Notes: a model not told the origin generated them from the letters alone. Positions 51,729-60,670 are shown, counted from the first letter of the stretch. The stretch: DNA of 64,000 nucleotides from an uncultured Bacteroidales bacterium (GCA_900544535.1 UQVH01000013.1:1-64000); one strand, 5' to 3'. A program made the numbers and translations.

Positions 51729-53190
51729 TTATCACTGGCGTCTGTTCATACCGATCGCCTCGATACTCTGCGTTGTCTTCGGACTGATAATCTACTACCA
51801 GTACAAACGCGAGGCCGAATACCGCGCACAGATTTTCAGTTCGGAACTTGAACTTATCGACAACCGCATACTCAACGCCTACGATGAAGACGTCAACCTC
51901 CACACTTTCCTCAACTTCATCCGAAAATTTTTCAAGGGATCGGTTTTCGAGGGTGTGAGGATCAGTGTGTACTACGACGACCACCTCCAATACTCGCTCG
52001 GCACTCCTATCCCGCTCGACAATACCGGGCTGGAGCTCCGCGGTTTCGGACTCGACGGTAATGCGGACGGAGAAAAAGCCGACATTGTCGCCGGGCGCAT
52101 TGTCGGAAAAGACGAGGACGGCGACCGCTATCTGTTCTCGACAAGGGAAAGCGCCGACGGACGCATGACAATCCGTACCGCGATGCCTTACAGCGACAAC
52201 GTCCATGACGCCATCGACGTCGACTCGACCGTGTGGCTGGTCATAATCGGCTGTCTGCTGACCACTCTGCTCGTCACTTTCTATTTCACCCGTATGCTCT
52301 CGCGCAATGTGGTCCTGCTCAAAGACTTCGCTTACCGCGCCTCGACAGGCGGACGTTTCACCGGCGAGGACCGCTTTCCGCGCAACGAATTAGGCGACAT
52401 CTCCCGCGAGATCATCAAGCTCTACCGCGAGCGCACCAAAGCGATGGAGCTCATCAAGAAAGAGCGTAAAATCGCAATCCATGCCATCGAGGAGAAAATC
52501 AAGATTACCCGTCAGCTGACCAACAACATAAACCATGAGATCAAACCCCCCGTGGGCATCATCCGTGGCTATCTCGAATCGATCATAGCCGATCCGGACA
52601 TGGACACCGCCACACGCGACCGTTTTCTCGAAAGAATGCTGATGAATGTCGAGCGCCTCACCGACCTGCTCAACGACGTTTCGACAATGACACGCCTCGA
52701 AAACGGCGCCGACATGATCGCCGTCGAGCGCATCGACATGCACGATCTTGTCTACCAGATCGAAAGCGACCTGCCGGCCAACAATCTTGCAGGCAATCTC
52801 GAATTTTCGTTTGACATACCGATGGATTGCGCCGTCTCCGGCAACTACAACCTGCTTCAGGGTATGATCTGCGGCCTCATCCGCAATGCCGCCATGCACT
52901 CCGGCGGCACGGAAGTCGGCATCCGCCTTATCTCGGAAAACAATCGCTTCTATGTGTTCTCCTTCTACGACAATGGCAACGGCGTCAGCCCCGAACACAT
53001 CCCGCACCTTTTCGAGCGCTTCTACCGCGTCGACACCGGACGCTCACGCAAGATGGGCGGCACCGGTCTGGGACTTCCGATCGTCAAGAGCACCATATTG
53101 TCGTTCGGAGGAACTGTTTCGGTCCACAACCGCTCGACAGGAGGCCTGGAGTTCATATTCACGCTTCCAAAATGGACAGACGAGCACTGA
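51706..53190 (+). CDS. membrane sensor histidine kinase
   Basis: 494 aa. TM1 at about 13-31 and TM2 at about 174-193 bracket a periplasmic sensor region of about 140 residues with no recognised domain. Then a HAMP-like linker, the H-box with His277 in NNINHEIKPPVGIIRGYL (the usual KTP/KSP reads KPP), N-box LIRNAAMHS, G1 DNGNGVSPEHI, F-box LFERFYRVD and G2 GGTGLGLPIVKS. Autophosphorylates and passes phosphate to the response regulator encoded just upstream. The stop codon is 5 bp from the convergent glycosyltransferase gene. Confidence 0.94.
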   Translation: MVLKRRISYHWRLFIPIASILCVVFGLIIYYQYKREAEYRAQIFSSELELIDNRILNAYDEDVNLHTFLNFIRKFFKGSVFEGVRISVYYDDHLQYSLGTPIPLDNTGLELRGFGLDGNADGEKADIVAGRIVGKDEDGDRYLFSTRESADGRMTIRTAMPYSDNVHDAIDVDSTVWLVIIGCLLTTLLVTFYFTRMLSRNVVLLKDFAYRASTGGRFTGEDRFPRNELGDISREIIKLYRERTKAMELIKKERKIAIHAIEEKIKITRQLTNNINHEIKPPVGIIRGYLESIIADPDMDTATRDRFLERMLMNVERLTDLLNDVSTMTRLENGADMIAVERIDMHDLVYQIESDLPANNLAGNLEFSFDIPMDCAVSGNYNLLQGMICGLIRNAAMHSGGTEVGIRLISENNRFYVFSFYDNGNGVSPEHIPHLFERFYRVDTGRSRKMGGTGLGLPIVKSTILSFGGTVSVHNRSTGGLEFIFTLPKWTDEH

Positions 53191-53195
53191 ACGGA

Positions 53196-54128
53196 TCAGA
53201 AATAACGGCCAAGGCCAAAGTGATCGAACAGCGCTTTCCACTGGCTGTCATAACCATCCAGGGTGTGATTGACGGCGTGAAGCGTGCATGAGACATCCGA
53301 ACGCGAATTGACAGGATTGGCCCGCTCGTCATCGGCATAACATTTTACTACCTGCGTACCGTGCAGCAGTCCCATCGTCTTGAACCAGAAATCATCGGTC
53401 GACGGACAGAGCGACATGAACAGTTTTTCGTCAAACACGCGCTCGTCGAGCGAATGCGGAGGATAGAGCACTCCCCTGACACCTTCGGGCTGCAACAACG
53501 GTGACGGCTCGCAATCGTTCGGGGCAAAGCGCCAGTCGACAAACGGAAGTTTCAGCTCTCCGCCGACAAGCTCCATAACCCTGCAACGCGGAGCGACAAC
53601 AGCCTGCGGATTGCAGATGTGGGCGTTGACAAGCGTCGAAATGAAATCATAATCATAAAGTATATCATCGTCAACAGTGATGACGGTAGCTTCCGGAAAG
53701 TCACGCAGCGTCGGAAGCAGTTTCATGTACGGCCCGCAGTCGCGGGAGAAGCGTATTTCCAACCCTCTTTTTTCGAGCAGTTTCAGCGATCCCGGAATCC
53801 GGCCCGGCTTCCCGAACTCACTGTCAAGATTCAGAATGATCCTGTTTGGCCTCACTGTCTGCTCCATAAGCGACTCTATGGTCAGCGCCACTCCGTGGAT
53901 GCGCCGCCCGAACGTCGAGAGCGACACGATCAGCTCCTCTCCGCAGCAGCGCACGGAGCTGACACCGGGTTCGGTCCGGTAAAGCAGATTTTGTATCAGC
54001 AGCGGAGATGTGTGACTTTCCATAACGGAACGTTTAAGCCCCGCTATCTGCCAGTCGATATAGTCTTTATCGGGATACGAAAGCAGCAGAGCCTTTATCT
54101 TGCTAAAAAAGCCGGTTACATTAGTCAT
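53196..54128 (-). CDS. GT2-like glycosyltransferase
   Basis: 310 aa from ATG 54128, chosen because a promoter -7 box lies 39 bp upstream; the open frame runs back to 54281. GT-A pattern: IVSLSTFGRRIHGVALTIESLMEQTVRPNRIILNL at the nucleotide-binding start, then the metal-binding acidic motif VITVDDDILYDYDF, and FVDWRFAPN later. Resembles uncharacterised cell-surface polysaccharide glycosyltransferases. No signal peptide or TM helix. Neighbouring a WecA-like gene on the opposite strand fits surface glycan synthesis. Donor and acceptor unknown. Confidence 0.78.
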   Translation of the reverse strand: MTNVTGFFSKIKALLLSYPDKDYIDWQIAGLKRSVMESHTSPLLIQNLLYRTEPGVSSVRCCGEELIVSLSTFGRRIHGVALTIESLMEQTVRPNRIILNLDSEFGKPGRIPGSLKLLEKRGLEIRFSRDCGPYMKLLPTLRDFPEATVITVDDDILYDYDFISTLVNAHICNPQAVVAPRCRVMELVGGELKLPFVDWRFAPNDCEPSPLLQPEGVRGVLYPPHSLDERVFDEKLFMSLCPSTDDFWFKTMGLLHGTQVVKCYADDERANPVNSRSDVSCTLHAVNHTLDGYDSQWKALFDHFGLGRYF

Positions 54129-54166
54129 AGTTATAGAGAATTGGAAGATAGGTTTTATGGCGGTCA

Positions 54167-54174
54167 CAAAAGTA
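54167..54174 (-). promoter_or_regulatory. -7 box of the glycosyltransferase gene
   Basis: Minus-strand TACTTTTG, exact TAnnTTTG, followed after about 35 nt by ATG 54128. A TTGG at roughly -33 is a plausible partner. Confidence 0.6.
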
Positions 54175-54331
54175 CATAAAAACAACGGATTTCCAACAAC
54201 CATTTTCTCCGAAACTCTCAAAAATTCGCTTCCGGCATTCAGCACATCAGGTTCATTCACGCGCCCATAGAAGCTAATCAATTATACACCAACAAATTAC
54301 CCCTCCGATTGACAACTGTTACCTTTTTTAT

Positions 54332-54363
54332 TTTGACGATAGGCAAATTTTAGGTAAATTTGC
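54332..54363 (+). promoter_or_regulatory. promoter of the WecA/MraY-type gene
   Basis: TTTG (54332-54335), 19-nt spacer, TAAATTTGC (54355-54363). A second -7-like box TACATTTG at 54421-54428, with TTG 19 nt upstream, may be an additional start. Both lie upstream of ATG 54515. Confidence 0.7.
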
Positions 54364-54514
54364 ATTTGGATAGGTGGCACGTATTGTTTCGCTCTGTGTT
54401 GCCCCCGATGAATGATATTATACATTTGTGTACCTCATAATATTCGTCACATTCGTCGCTGTTTTTTATTCGAGCGCTTTTTTATCTTTTACAAATTTAT
54501 CGAGCCCCGTAATT

Positions 54515-55630
54515 ATGGGATATTGGCCATTAAATCTTCTGATCATATTCGTTCTGTGCGTATTGCTTGCAGGCTTTCTCATACCGCAGATACTTCTTAT
54601 CGCTTATCGCCGAAACCTCTTCGACGAAGTCAACGAGCGTAAAATCCACAAGGGACTGGTGCCTCGTCTCGGCGGCATTGCATTTGTCCCCGTGATTTTC
54701 ACATCGATAGCAATAGCATTGGCCTCCAATCTGCAGTTGGGGTTCAGCTGTTTCATAGATGCCTTCGCCGCGACATTCCTCCCCTTCCTCTCGGCATTCA
54801 TCGCACTTGAACTCCTCTATCTTGTGGGCATGGCCGACGACCTAATCGGAATCAAATACCGCGCCAAGTTTGTGGTGCAGCTCATCTGCGCCGGTTTCCT
54901 CATCAGCGGGGGCGTATGGTTTTCCAACCTCGCCGGAGTTCTCGGCATAGAAACAGTCTCTCCTTGGTTCGGCTATCCGTTCACGCTGATAGTCATTGTC
55001 TTCCTGATCAACGCCATCAACCTCATCGACGGCATTGACGGTCTGGCATCGGGTCTCAGCTCGATCGCATGTGCGATCTACGGTTTTTCGTTCTATTTCC
55101 TCGGTGAATATGCCTACGCCGTGGTAAGTTTCGCGACTCTCGGCGTCCTCGTACCTTTCTTTTATTATAATGTGTTCGGCGATGTCAGCAAGCATAAGAA
55201 AATCTTCATGGGTGACACCGGATCCCTGACCATCGGCCTGATCCTCGCCGTGCTCGGCACCCTCCTGTTTGTCCATCCGGAGTCAGTCGGCGCCCGCATC
55301 AGCACTCCGGTATTAGCATTCTCGCCGCTGATCGTGCCCTGCTTCGACGTAGTGCGTGTCTACATGCTCCGCATACGTCAGCACCATAGCCCCTTCCTTC
55401 CTGACAAGAACCACATCCACCACAAGCTCCTTGCCGCAGGTATGCAGCCCAGAGTCGCGATGATCACCATCGTCAGCGTCTCGCTGCTTCTGACACTGTT
55501 CAACGTCGTGCTTTCGACTCTCCTGTCAGTCAATATAAACATCATCATTGCTCTCGATGTAATTTTCTGGGGTCTTGGAAACATCTACCTCTCTCGCATG
55601 ATCAAGCGCCGCAACGCACGGCATAACTGA
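54515..55630 (+). CDS. undecaprenyl-phosphate N-acetylglucosamine 1-phosphate transferase-like (WecA/MraY family)
   Basis: 371 aa from ATG 54515; the longer frame from GTG 54428 starts inside a promoter box. Multi-span inner-membrane enzyme transferring a sugar-1-phosphate from UDP to undecaprenyl phosphate to begin a surface glycan. Family motifs: cytoplasmic GMADDLIGIKYRAK, the nucleophile region NAINLIDGIDGLASG, KIFMGDTGSL, and the His-rich HIHHKLLAAG loop that sets WecA/TagO apart from MraY. Followed by hflX 91 bp downstream with its own promoter. Confidence 0.92.
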   Translation: MGYWPLNLLIIFVLCVLLAGFLIPQILLIAYRRNLFDEVNERKIHKGLVPRLGGIAFVPVIFTSIAIALASNLQLGFSCFIDAFAATFLPFLSAFIALELLYLVGMADDLIGIKYRAKFVVQLICAGFLISGGVWFSNLAGVLGIETVSPWFGYPFTLIVIVFLINAINLIDGIDGLASGLSSIACAIYGFSFYFLGEYAYAVVSFATLGVLVPFFYYNVFGDVSKHKKIFMGDTGSLTIGLILAVLGTLLFVHPESVGARISTPVLAFSPLIVPCFDVVRVYMLRIRQHHSPFLPDKNHIHHKLLAAGMQPRVAMITIVSVSLLLTLFNVVLSTLLSVNINIIIALDVIFWGLGNIYLSRMIKRRNARHN

Positions 55631-55669
55631 TTCCGCACCGCAAGCACACATTTTTCAATCCAAAATTGT

Positions 55670-55677
55670 TATCTTTG
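55670..55677 (+). promoter_or_regulatory. -7 box of hflX
   Basis: TATCTTTG, exact consensus, 44 bp before ATG 55722; no clear -33. Confidence 0.6.
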
Positions 55678-55721
55678 TGGAATCATCAGTTCCACAAACG
55701 AAACGTTATTGCACATTCCCT

Positions 55722-56963
55722 ATGATCGACAATATACTCAATGAAGAAATCACCGAACGCGCCGTCCTCGTCGGTCTGATCACCGAACAGCAGAACGAGG
55801 CGAAATCGCGCGAATATCTCGACGAACTTGCCTTTCTCGCCGACACGGCCGGAGCCGAGACCGTCAAGATATTCATGCAGCGCCTCCCTTTTCCCAACCC
55901 GCGCACGTTCGTGGGCAAGGGAAAGCTCGACGAAATCCGCGCTTTCATCGAGGACAACGACATCAGCATGGCCATCTTCGACGACGACCTTTCGTCGAAA
56001 CAGGTACTCAACATCGAGCGCGAGCTGAAAGTCAAGATCCTCGACCGCACCAGCCTTATCCTTGACATCTTCGCCAAGCGCGCACGCACGGCCAACGCCA
56101 AGACGCAGGTGGAACTCGCACAGTACCAGTATCTTCTGCCGCGACTGACCCGAATGTGGACCCACCTCGAACGCCAGCGCGGCGGTATCGGTATGCGCGG
56201 ACCGGGTGAGACGCAGATCGAAACCGACCGCCGTATCATCCTCACCAAAATAGCCCTCCTCAAAGAGGAACTGCGCAGCATCGACAAGCAGAAAGCCGTA
56301 CAGCGCAAAAACCGAGGCAAGCTCACCCGCGTGGCTCTCGTAGGCTATACCAATGCCGGAAAATCGACTCTGATGAACCTCCTGAGCAAGAGCGATGTAT
56401 TTGCCGAAAACAAGCTCTTTGCCACGCTCGACACCACCGTCCGTAAGGTCATCATCGACAACCTTCCCTTCCTGCTGACCGACACCGTCGGGTTCATCCG
56501 CAAGCTCCCCACCCACCTTGTCGACTCGTTCAAATCGACACTCGACGAGGTACGCGAGGCCGATCTTCTTGTGCATGTTGTCGACATCTCCCACCCCAAT
56601 TTCGAAGAGCAGATCGAAGTCGTCGACCAGACTCTCCGCGAGGTCTGCAACGGCGCCGACAAGCCTATGATCATGGTTTTCAACAAGATCGACGCCTTTA
56701 CCTACAAACCAAAAGACGAAAACGACCTCACTCCCGAAACGCGCGAAAACATCTCGCTCGACGAGCTGAAACGCATGTGGATGTCACGTCTGCCCCACGA
56801 CTGCGTTTTCATCTCCGCCCGCACCGGCGCCAACATCGACGAACTCAAAAAGATGCTCTACGAGCGCGCAAAAGAAATCCACCTCACCCGCTTCCCCTAC
56901 AACGACTTCCTCTTCCAGAAATACGACGAAGACCCCGACCAGCCCGAACCGGACGCCGAATAA
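55722..56963 (+). CDS. hflX: ribosome-associated GTPase HflX
   Basis: Cytosolic GTPase that splits stalled 70S ribosomes. 413 aa from ATG 55722, since the longer frame to 55677 begins inside the promoter. The N-terminal HflX domain includes FPNPRTFVGKGKLDEIRAFI and the family hallmark RGGIGMRGPGETQIETDRR. The G domain has G1 GYTNAGKST, G2/G3 LDTTVRK and DTVGFIRKLPTHLVDSF, and G4 NKID. Acidic C-terminal tail. Monocistronic, followed by a dispersed repeat. Confidence 0.96.
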   Translation: MIDNILNEEITERAVLVGLITEQQNEAKSREYLDELAFLADTAGAETVKIFMQRLPFPNPRTFVGKGKLDEIRAFIEDNDISMAIFDDDLSSKQVLNIERELKVKILDRTSLILDIFAKRARTANAKTQVELAQYQYLLPRLTRMWTHLERQRGGIGMRGPGETQIETDRRIILTKIALLKEELRSIDKQKAVQRKNRGKLTRVALVGYTNAGKSTLMNLLSKSDVFAENKLFATLDTTVRKVIIDNLPFLLTDTVGFIRKLPTHLVDSFKSTLDEVREADLLVHVVDISHPNFEEQIEVVDQTLREVCNGADKPMIMVFNKIDAFTYKPKDENDLTPETRENISLDELKRMWMSRLPHDCVFISARTGANIDELKKMLYERAKEIHLTRFPYNDFLFQKYDEDPDQPEPDAE

Positions 56964-57033
56964 CCGGCCTGATACGTCTGCCGTTTCGAAATACATGCCT
57001 GGGGAAATACCAACGCTTGATAAAAAACTACGC

Positions 57034-57066
57034 CTGACGGAGGACGCTTTAAAAAGCGTTCCTACC
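57034..57066. repeat. dispersed palindromic repeat, copy 3
   Basis: Core GGACGCTTTAAAAAGCGTTCC (57042-57062) flanked by TGACGGA and TACC, same orientation as copy 2 and sharing its TGACG(A/G)A flank. Lies in the 221-bp gap between hflX and mgtE; no other feature was seen there. Confidence 0.75.
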
Positions 57067-57184
57067 GGCTGATATCCACCGCTTTGGGCGCCACTGCATC
57101 AGGCTGGCCGCGTTAGCGGTCGGGGGAATTCAGGCCACTGCAAGGGCGCCGTAGGTGCGAAACAATCCCCCTATTACCAGAAAT

Positions 57185-58549
57185 TTACTGTGCGAAGAGG
57201 ACGATGAGCCAGGTGGAGATCGACATGTAGATCAGCATGCCGATGATGTCGTTGGTGATCGAGATAAAGGGGCCTGTGGCAATGGCAGGGTCGATCTTGA
57301 GCTTTTCGAGCGTCAGAGGAACGAACGTACCGAACACCGATGCAAACATCACCACGCAGAAAATCGAGATCGAAACGGCGAATGTCGTGACCTCATGTCC
57401 GTGGCCCAGAGTAAGGAAATTGTAAAGGAACACTAAGAGCGCTATAATGCTGCCGTTGAGCAGACCCACGCCCAACTCCTTGAGCAGCTGACGCGATGAC
57501 TTCTTGATGTCGAGAGAGCCGTTGGCCAGGCCCTGCACCACGAGTGCCGACGACTGAGTGCCGACATTTCCGCCCGTACCGCCGATCAGCGGGATGAAGA
57601 GCGCAAGGGCCGGATCGACCACAAAACCGCCCTCGAAACGGCCGAGGATCACGGAGTTGCACAGACCGCCGACCATGCCGATCAGCAGCCACGGCAGGCG
57701 CGCCTTGGTCTGGGCGAAAAGCTTGTCGTCGCTCTCCACGTCGCCCGAAAGACCGGATGCCAACTGATAGTCACGCTCGCTTGAATCGCGCACCTTGTCC
57801 ATCACGTCGTCGACAGTGATGCGGCCTAAGAGACGCCCGATAGAGTCGATGACCGGCATGGCCACAAGGTCGTATTTCTCAAAATCCAGCGCCACCTCGT
57901 CGATAGGCGTGTCGGCCTTGACGGCCACAGGATCTGTCTCCATCACGTGGCGGATCTTCGACACCGAGGGGTGGGTGATGAGCTTCTTGAGAGGCAGCGT
58001 GCCGCGCAGACGGTCGTCGTTGTCGACGACATAGACATAGTAGACCTCGTCCATATCCTCGGCCTGCATACGCATCTGCTTGATACATTCGGGCATACTC
58101 CAGTTCTCGTTGACCACGATCATTTCCGTACCCATCAGACCGCCGGCGGTGTCCTCGTCATATTTCAGAAGGTCGATGATGTCTCCCGCCTGCTCCACGT
58201 CGTCGATGTGGCTGAGAATCTTCTCACGGTCATCCTCGTCGAGTTCCTGAATGATGTCCACGGCGTCGTCCGAGTCGAGATGCTCGATCTGCTTGGCGAT
58301 GTCGGCCACGTCCATCTTCGAGAGAAGTTTCGCGCGGTCGTCCTCGTCGAGTTCCATGAGCACGTCGGCCTGCATCTCCTCGCCGAGGAGCTTGAAGAGA
58401 TATTCGGCCTCTTCGAGGTCAAGATCCTGATAGAGTTCGGCGATGTCGGCCGGATGGAGATCGGCGAGTTCCTCGCGGGCCGCCGCATCGGCGCGGTCGT
58501 GGACAATTTTGCGGAGATGGTCGAGGTATTCGGGTGTAAATTCCTTCAT
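57185..58549 (-). CDS. mgtE: magnesium transporter MgtE
   Basis: 454 aa. N-terminal MgtE superhelical domain (about 1-130, with ADLHPADIAELYQDL and repeated DxDDRxKLLSxM units), two CBS domains (about 135-255: MGTEMIVVNENWSM, HVMETDPVAVKADTPIDEVALDFEKYDLVAMPVID), then five TM helices with the pore motif PLIGGTGGNVGTQSSALVVQGLA. A Mg2+ channel gated by intracellular Mg2+ at the CBS/N domains. 82 bp downstream of rsmA on the same strand, and probably co-transcribed. Confidence 0.96.
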   Translation of the reverse strand: MKEFTPEYLDHLRKIVHDRADAAAREELADLHPADIAELYQDLDLEEAEYLFKLLGEEMQADVLMELDEDDRAKLLSKMDVADIAKQIEHLDSDDAVDIIQELDEDDREKILSHIDDVEQAGDIIDLLKYDEDTAGGLMGTEMIVVNENWSMPECIKQMRMQAEDMDEVYYVYVVDNDDRLRGTLPLKKLITHPSVSKIRHVMETDPVAVKADTPIDEVALDFEKYDLVAMPVIDSIGRLLGRITVDDVMDKVRDSSERDYQLASGLSGDVESDDKLFAQTKARLPWLLIGMVGGLCNSVILGRFEGGFVVDPALALFIPLIGGTGGNVGTQSSALVVQGLANGSLDIKKSSRQLLKELGVGLLNGSIIALLVFLYNFLTLGHGHEVTTFAVSISIFCVVMFASVFGTFVPLTLEKLKIDPAIATGPFISITNDIIGMLIYMSISTWLIVLFAQ

Positions 58550-58631
58550 GGCGTTGCTGCGGTGGCTGAAAAGAGCCGCTTACGGGTGTGACTTCTGATG
58601 ACCTGAGAGGAGGGGCCGTTGGCCCTGTCCT

Positions 58632-59456
58632 CTAAACCTTCGACGAAGCGATCAGCTTCGTCAGCTCGACAAACTGCCCGACAGAGAGCTGTTCGGGACG
58701 CAGAGCGAGCAGCGGATCATCGGGCAACGGGACACCCGCCGGGAAAAGTCCGCGCAGCGAGTTGCGCAGTGTCTTGCGCCGCTGTCCGAAAGAAGTTTTG
58801 ACCACGGTCTTGAAAAGCTTCTCGTCGCAGCCCAGATCGGTCACGCCGTTGCGGGTCATCTTTATGACACCGCTCTTGACCTTGGGTGGCGGATTGAAGA
58901 CGTTTTCACTTACCGTGAAGAGATATTCCACATCATACCAGGCCTGAAGCAGCACGCTCAGAATCCCGCGCGCCTTCGTACCGGGAGCCGCGGCGAAGCG
59001 CTCGGCCACCTCGCGCTGGAGCATTCCGGAGCAGCAGACCACCTGATCGCGGTAGTCGAGCACATGAAAGAAGATCTGCGACGAGATATTGTAGGGGTAA
59101 TTACCTATGACACAGAATTTCCGTCCGTCAGGGTAGATCTGAGCCAGGTCGAGGCGCAGGAAATCGGCGTCGAGGATGCGACCCGAAAGTTCGGGATAAT
59201 TGTAGCGCAGATATTCGATACTCTCGCCGTCGATCTCGGCCACCTTTACATCGTGGCCCTCGGAAATCAGATATTTGGTGAGCACCCCCATGCCGGGTCC
59301 GACCTCCATGACAGGCAGCCCCTTGTAATCGTCAAGAGTCGAAGCGATGCGTGCGGCAACGCTCTCATCGGTCAGAAAATGCTGTCCGAGAGCCTTTTTA
59401 GGGCGCACCTGCGCACCCGCGCCGGCCCCTCCGCGTTTTTTCATGTTTGCTGCCAT
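58632..59456 (-). CDS. rsmA: 16S rRNA dimethyladenosine transferase
   Basis: Dimethylates A1518/A1519 (E. coli numbering) of 16S rRNA during 30S assembly. 274 aa from ATG 59456, 27 bp after a -7 box; ATG 59444 is an alternative and the frame to 59528 precedes the promoter. Landmarks: KALGQHFLTD, SAM-binding EVGPGMGVLTKYL, DADFL, the catalytic NYPYNIS (NLPY variant), PPPKVKSGVI and FGQRRKTLRNSLRG. The N-terminus is short and basic. A hairpin without a T tract sits right after the stop. Confidence 0.96.
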   Translation of the reverse strand: MAANMKKRGGAGAGAQVRPKKALGQHFLTDESVAARIASTLDDYKGLPVMEVGPGMGVLTKYLISEGHDVKVAEIDGESIEYLRYNYPELSGRILDADFLRLDLAQIYPDGRKFCVIGNYPYNISSQIFFHVLDYRDQVVCCSGMLQREVAERFAAAPGTKARGILSVLLQAWYDVEYLFTVSENVFNPPPKVKSGVIKMTRNGVTDLGCDEKLFKTVVKTSFGQRRKTLRNSLRGLFPAGVPLPDDPLLALRPEQLSVGQFVELTKLIASSKV

Positions 59457-59482
59457 AGTCGAACGATCGGATTTTTCCACCT

Positions 59483-59491
59483 GCAAAGATA
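59483..59491 (-). promoter_or_regulatory. -7 box of rsmA
   Basis: Minus-strand TATCTTTGC, exact consensus, 27 bp before ATG 59456; no clear -33. Confidence 0.6.
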
Positions 59492-59564
59492 ATCCTTTTC
59501 GGCGATATTTTCCCAATCCCCGCCCCAATTATTCGCCCGCAGCAAATTAACTTCGCCGCTTTTA

Positions 59565-60116
59565 TCAATTGTCAATATCGCTCAGATCAAAATACATCAG
59601 CCGTGTGCGCTGATTCTCGTCTTCTGAACTAAGAAAAACAAAATCGTTTTTAAGATAAAATGGAATCGCTTGCGAATAAGCGTCTACCGTCAGGAAACGG
59701 CAACCTGATTTGTTGTCAGTTACAAACAATGTTCCTACGAAATCAATCAAAAACGTTCCTATTTGTTTTCCCTGGACTGATTTATCTATGCCAAGACGAC
59801 AAATCTTTATTGCAGGATAGCTTTTAAGCCGCTTGTCGTTGACAAACTTATGTTTTCTGAAACGGTTAAAATCAGTATTTGAAGGAAAATCTTTGACTGA
59901 TATACGATCATTGGCCACGCTAAAGTATGCCGCAACTTTCCCAGTTGCTTTATTTTCAAGCACATACGTGGCAGCCAACAGTGTTTTTCGATATAACGGC
60001 GCATCATTGATGATGAAGTCGTTCAAATCTTCATCACCACAATCGAACTGCTCAATATTATCATGCAATCCGAGTTTACGTATTTTATAACCGGCAAAAA
60101 TTTCGTCCGTAAGCAT
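59565..60116 (-). CDS. GNAT acetyltransferase, probable toxin of a TA pair
   Basis: 183 aa, GNAT fold. N-terminal IEQFDCGDEDLNDFIINDAP is the D-(E/D)-LN-F signature of TacT/AtaT-like toxins. The acetyl-CoA loop is QGKQIG at 115-120 (usual pattern QGxGIG), and Tyr154 lies in AIPFYLKNDFV, the toxin-type catalytic tyrosine position. Such enzymes acetylate aminoacyl-tRNA and stop translation. Starts 7 bp after the stop of a 51-aa antitoxin candidate. The toxin role is inferred from motifs and pairing. Confidence 0.82.
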   Translation of the reverse strand: MLTDEIFAGYKIRKLGLHDNIEQFDCGDEDLNDFIINDAPLYRKTLLAATYVLENKATGKVAAYFSVANDRISVKDFPSNTDFNRFRKHKFVNDKRLKSYPAIKICRLGIDKSVQGKQIGTFLIDFVGTLFVTDNKSGCRFLTVDAYSQAIPFYLKNDFVFLSSEDENQRTRLMYFDLSDIDN

Positions 60117-60123
60117 ATGAGCA

Positions 60124-60279
60124 TTATTTGTTCACTAAAATGCTCATGCCCAACTTATAGTTTGCCAGACGCCTGCGTTTCTTTTCTTCTGATTCGACGC
60201 GGGTCTCGTTCATGCGTTCAACGAACCGACGTGCGTCTTCACCTTCCAGAACAGGCGTTTCTTTAATTGGACGTGCCAT
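60124..60279 (-). CDS. small antitoxin candidate paired with the GNAT gene
   Basis: 51 aa, starting MARPIKETPVLEGEDARRF and continuing with a charged helical segment (VERMNETRVESEEKKRRRL). The N-terminal pattern recurs in small genes directly before GNAT toxins of Bacteroidetes, as I recall. No HTH or ribbon-helix-helix is evident, so neutralisation is probably by binding the toxin. A -7 box 27 bp upstream and a 7-bp gap to the toxin indicate a two-gene operon. Confidence 0.75.
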   Translation of the reverse strand: MARPIKETPVLEGEDARRFVERMNETRVESEEKKRRRLANYKLGMSILVNK

Positions 60280-60305
60280 AATCTATTCTGAATTTTAATC
60301 TATCT

Positions 60306-60314
60306 GCAAAGATA
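60306..60314 (-). promoter_or_regulatory. -7 box of the GNAT toxin-antitoxin operon
   Basis: Minus-strand TATCTTTGC, exact consensus, 27 bp before ATG 60279. Confidence 0.6.
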
Positions 60315-60484
60315 TAACAAATTTCCCACATAATCAGGATGATATGCAGAATAAAAATCCGGAAGTTTGGCGATATTTGCGATATGCAACATCAATTTGC
60401 TTAATTTAAGCGGTGCGATTTCAACCATCCGGGGGTGGAGACGTTTTATAGGTGAATGCGAAATCAACAGCGCGTTTATTTATG

Positions 60485-60628
60485 TAGCCTTCCGCCATAA
60501 GCCTCAGGCTATAAACGAAGAGCAGAGCACCGGTCCGCAAGGATCAGCTCTCTCTGCCCCGATCAAAGGTTTCTAAACCGTAGAAACCTTGGGAGGCGGC
60601 ATTCAAAACCCGCCTCTGACATTTTTTT
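60485..60628 (+). ncRNA. candidate structured RNA
   Basis: In a 520-bp gap without a convincing gene (60280-60799), consecutive hairpins are seen: TAGCCT/AGGCTA (about 60487-60511); AGAGC..GGUCC-GCAA-GGAUC..GCUCU (about 60522-60556), closed by a GNRA tetraloop; AAGGTTTC/GAAACCTT (about 60566-60590); then a terminator with seven T. The 5' end and promoter are not clear. No match to tmRNA, RNase P or SRP RNA was recognised; a 6S-like or other small RNA is possible. Confidence 0.35.
60593..60628 (+). terminator. first of two tandem rightward terminators
   Basis: GAGGCGG/CCGCCTC stem (60593-60599 with 60610-60616) and a seven-T tract at 60622-60628. No rightward protein gene lies upstream. Confidence 0.7.
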
Positions 60629-60633
60629 ACCTT

Positions 60634-60670
60634 GCCCGGCAGTGGAACCAGCGTCCCGCCGGGCTTTTTT
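60634..60670 (+). terminator. second tandem rightward terminator
   Basis: GCCCGGC/GCCGGGC stem (60634-60640 with 60658-60664) immediately followed by six T (60665-60670). Confidence 0.75.

Noticed and set aside
54428..54514. Longer GTG start for the WecA/MraY-type gene
   Set aside because: The GTG lies at the end of a -7-like box (54421-54428), upstream of any transcript from it; ATG 54515 preferred.
58608..58634. Hairpin right after rsmA as a terminator
   Set aside because: Good stem but no T tract in the direction of transcription; mgtE 82 bp on is probably co-transcribed.
60367..60576. 69-codon open frame on the plus strand
   Set aside because: Overlaps the hairpins of the RNA candidate, has no promoter, and its residues show no domain or normal codon pattern; treated as chance.
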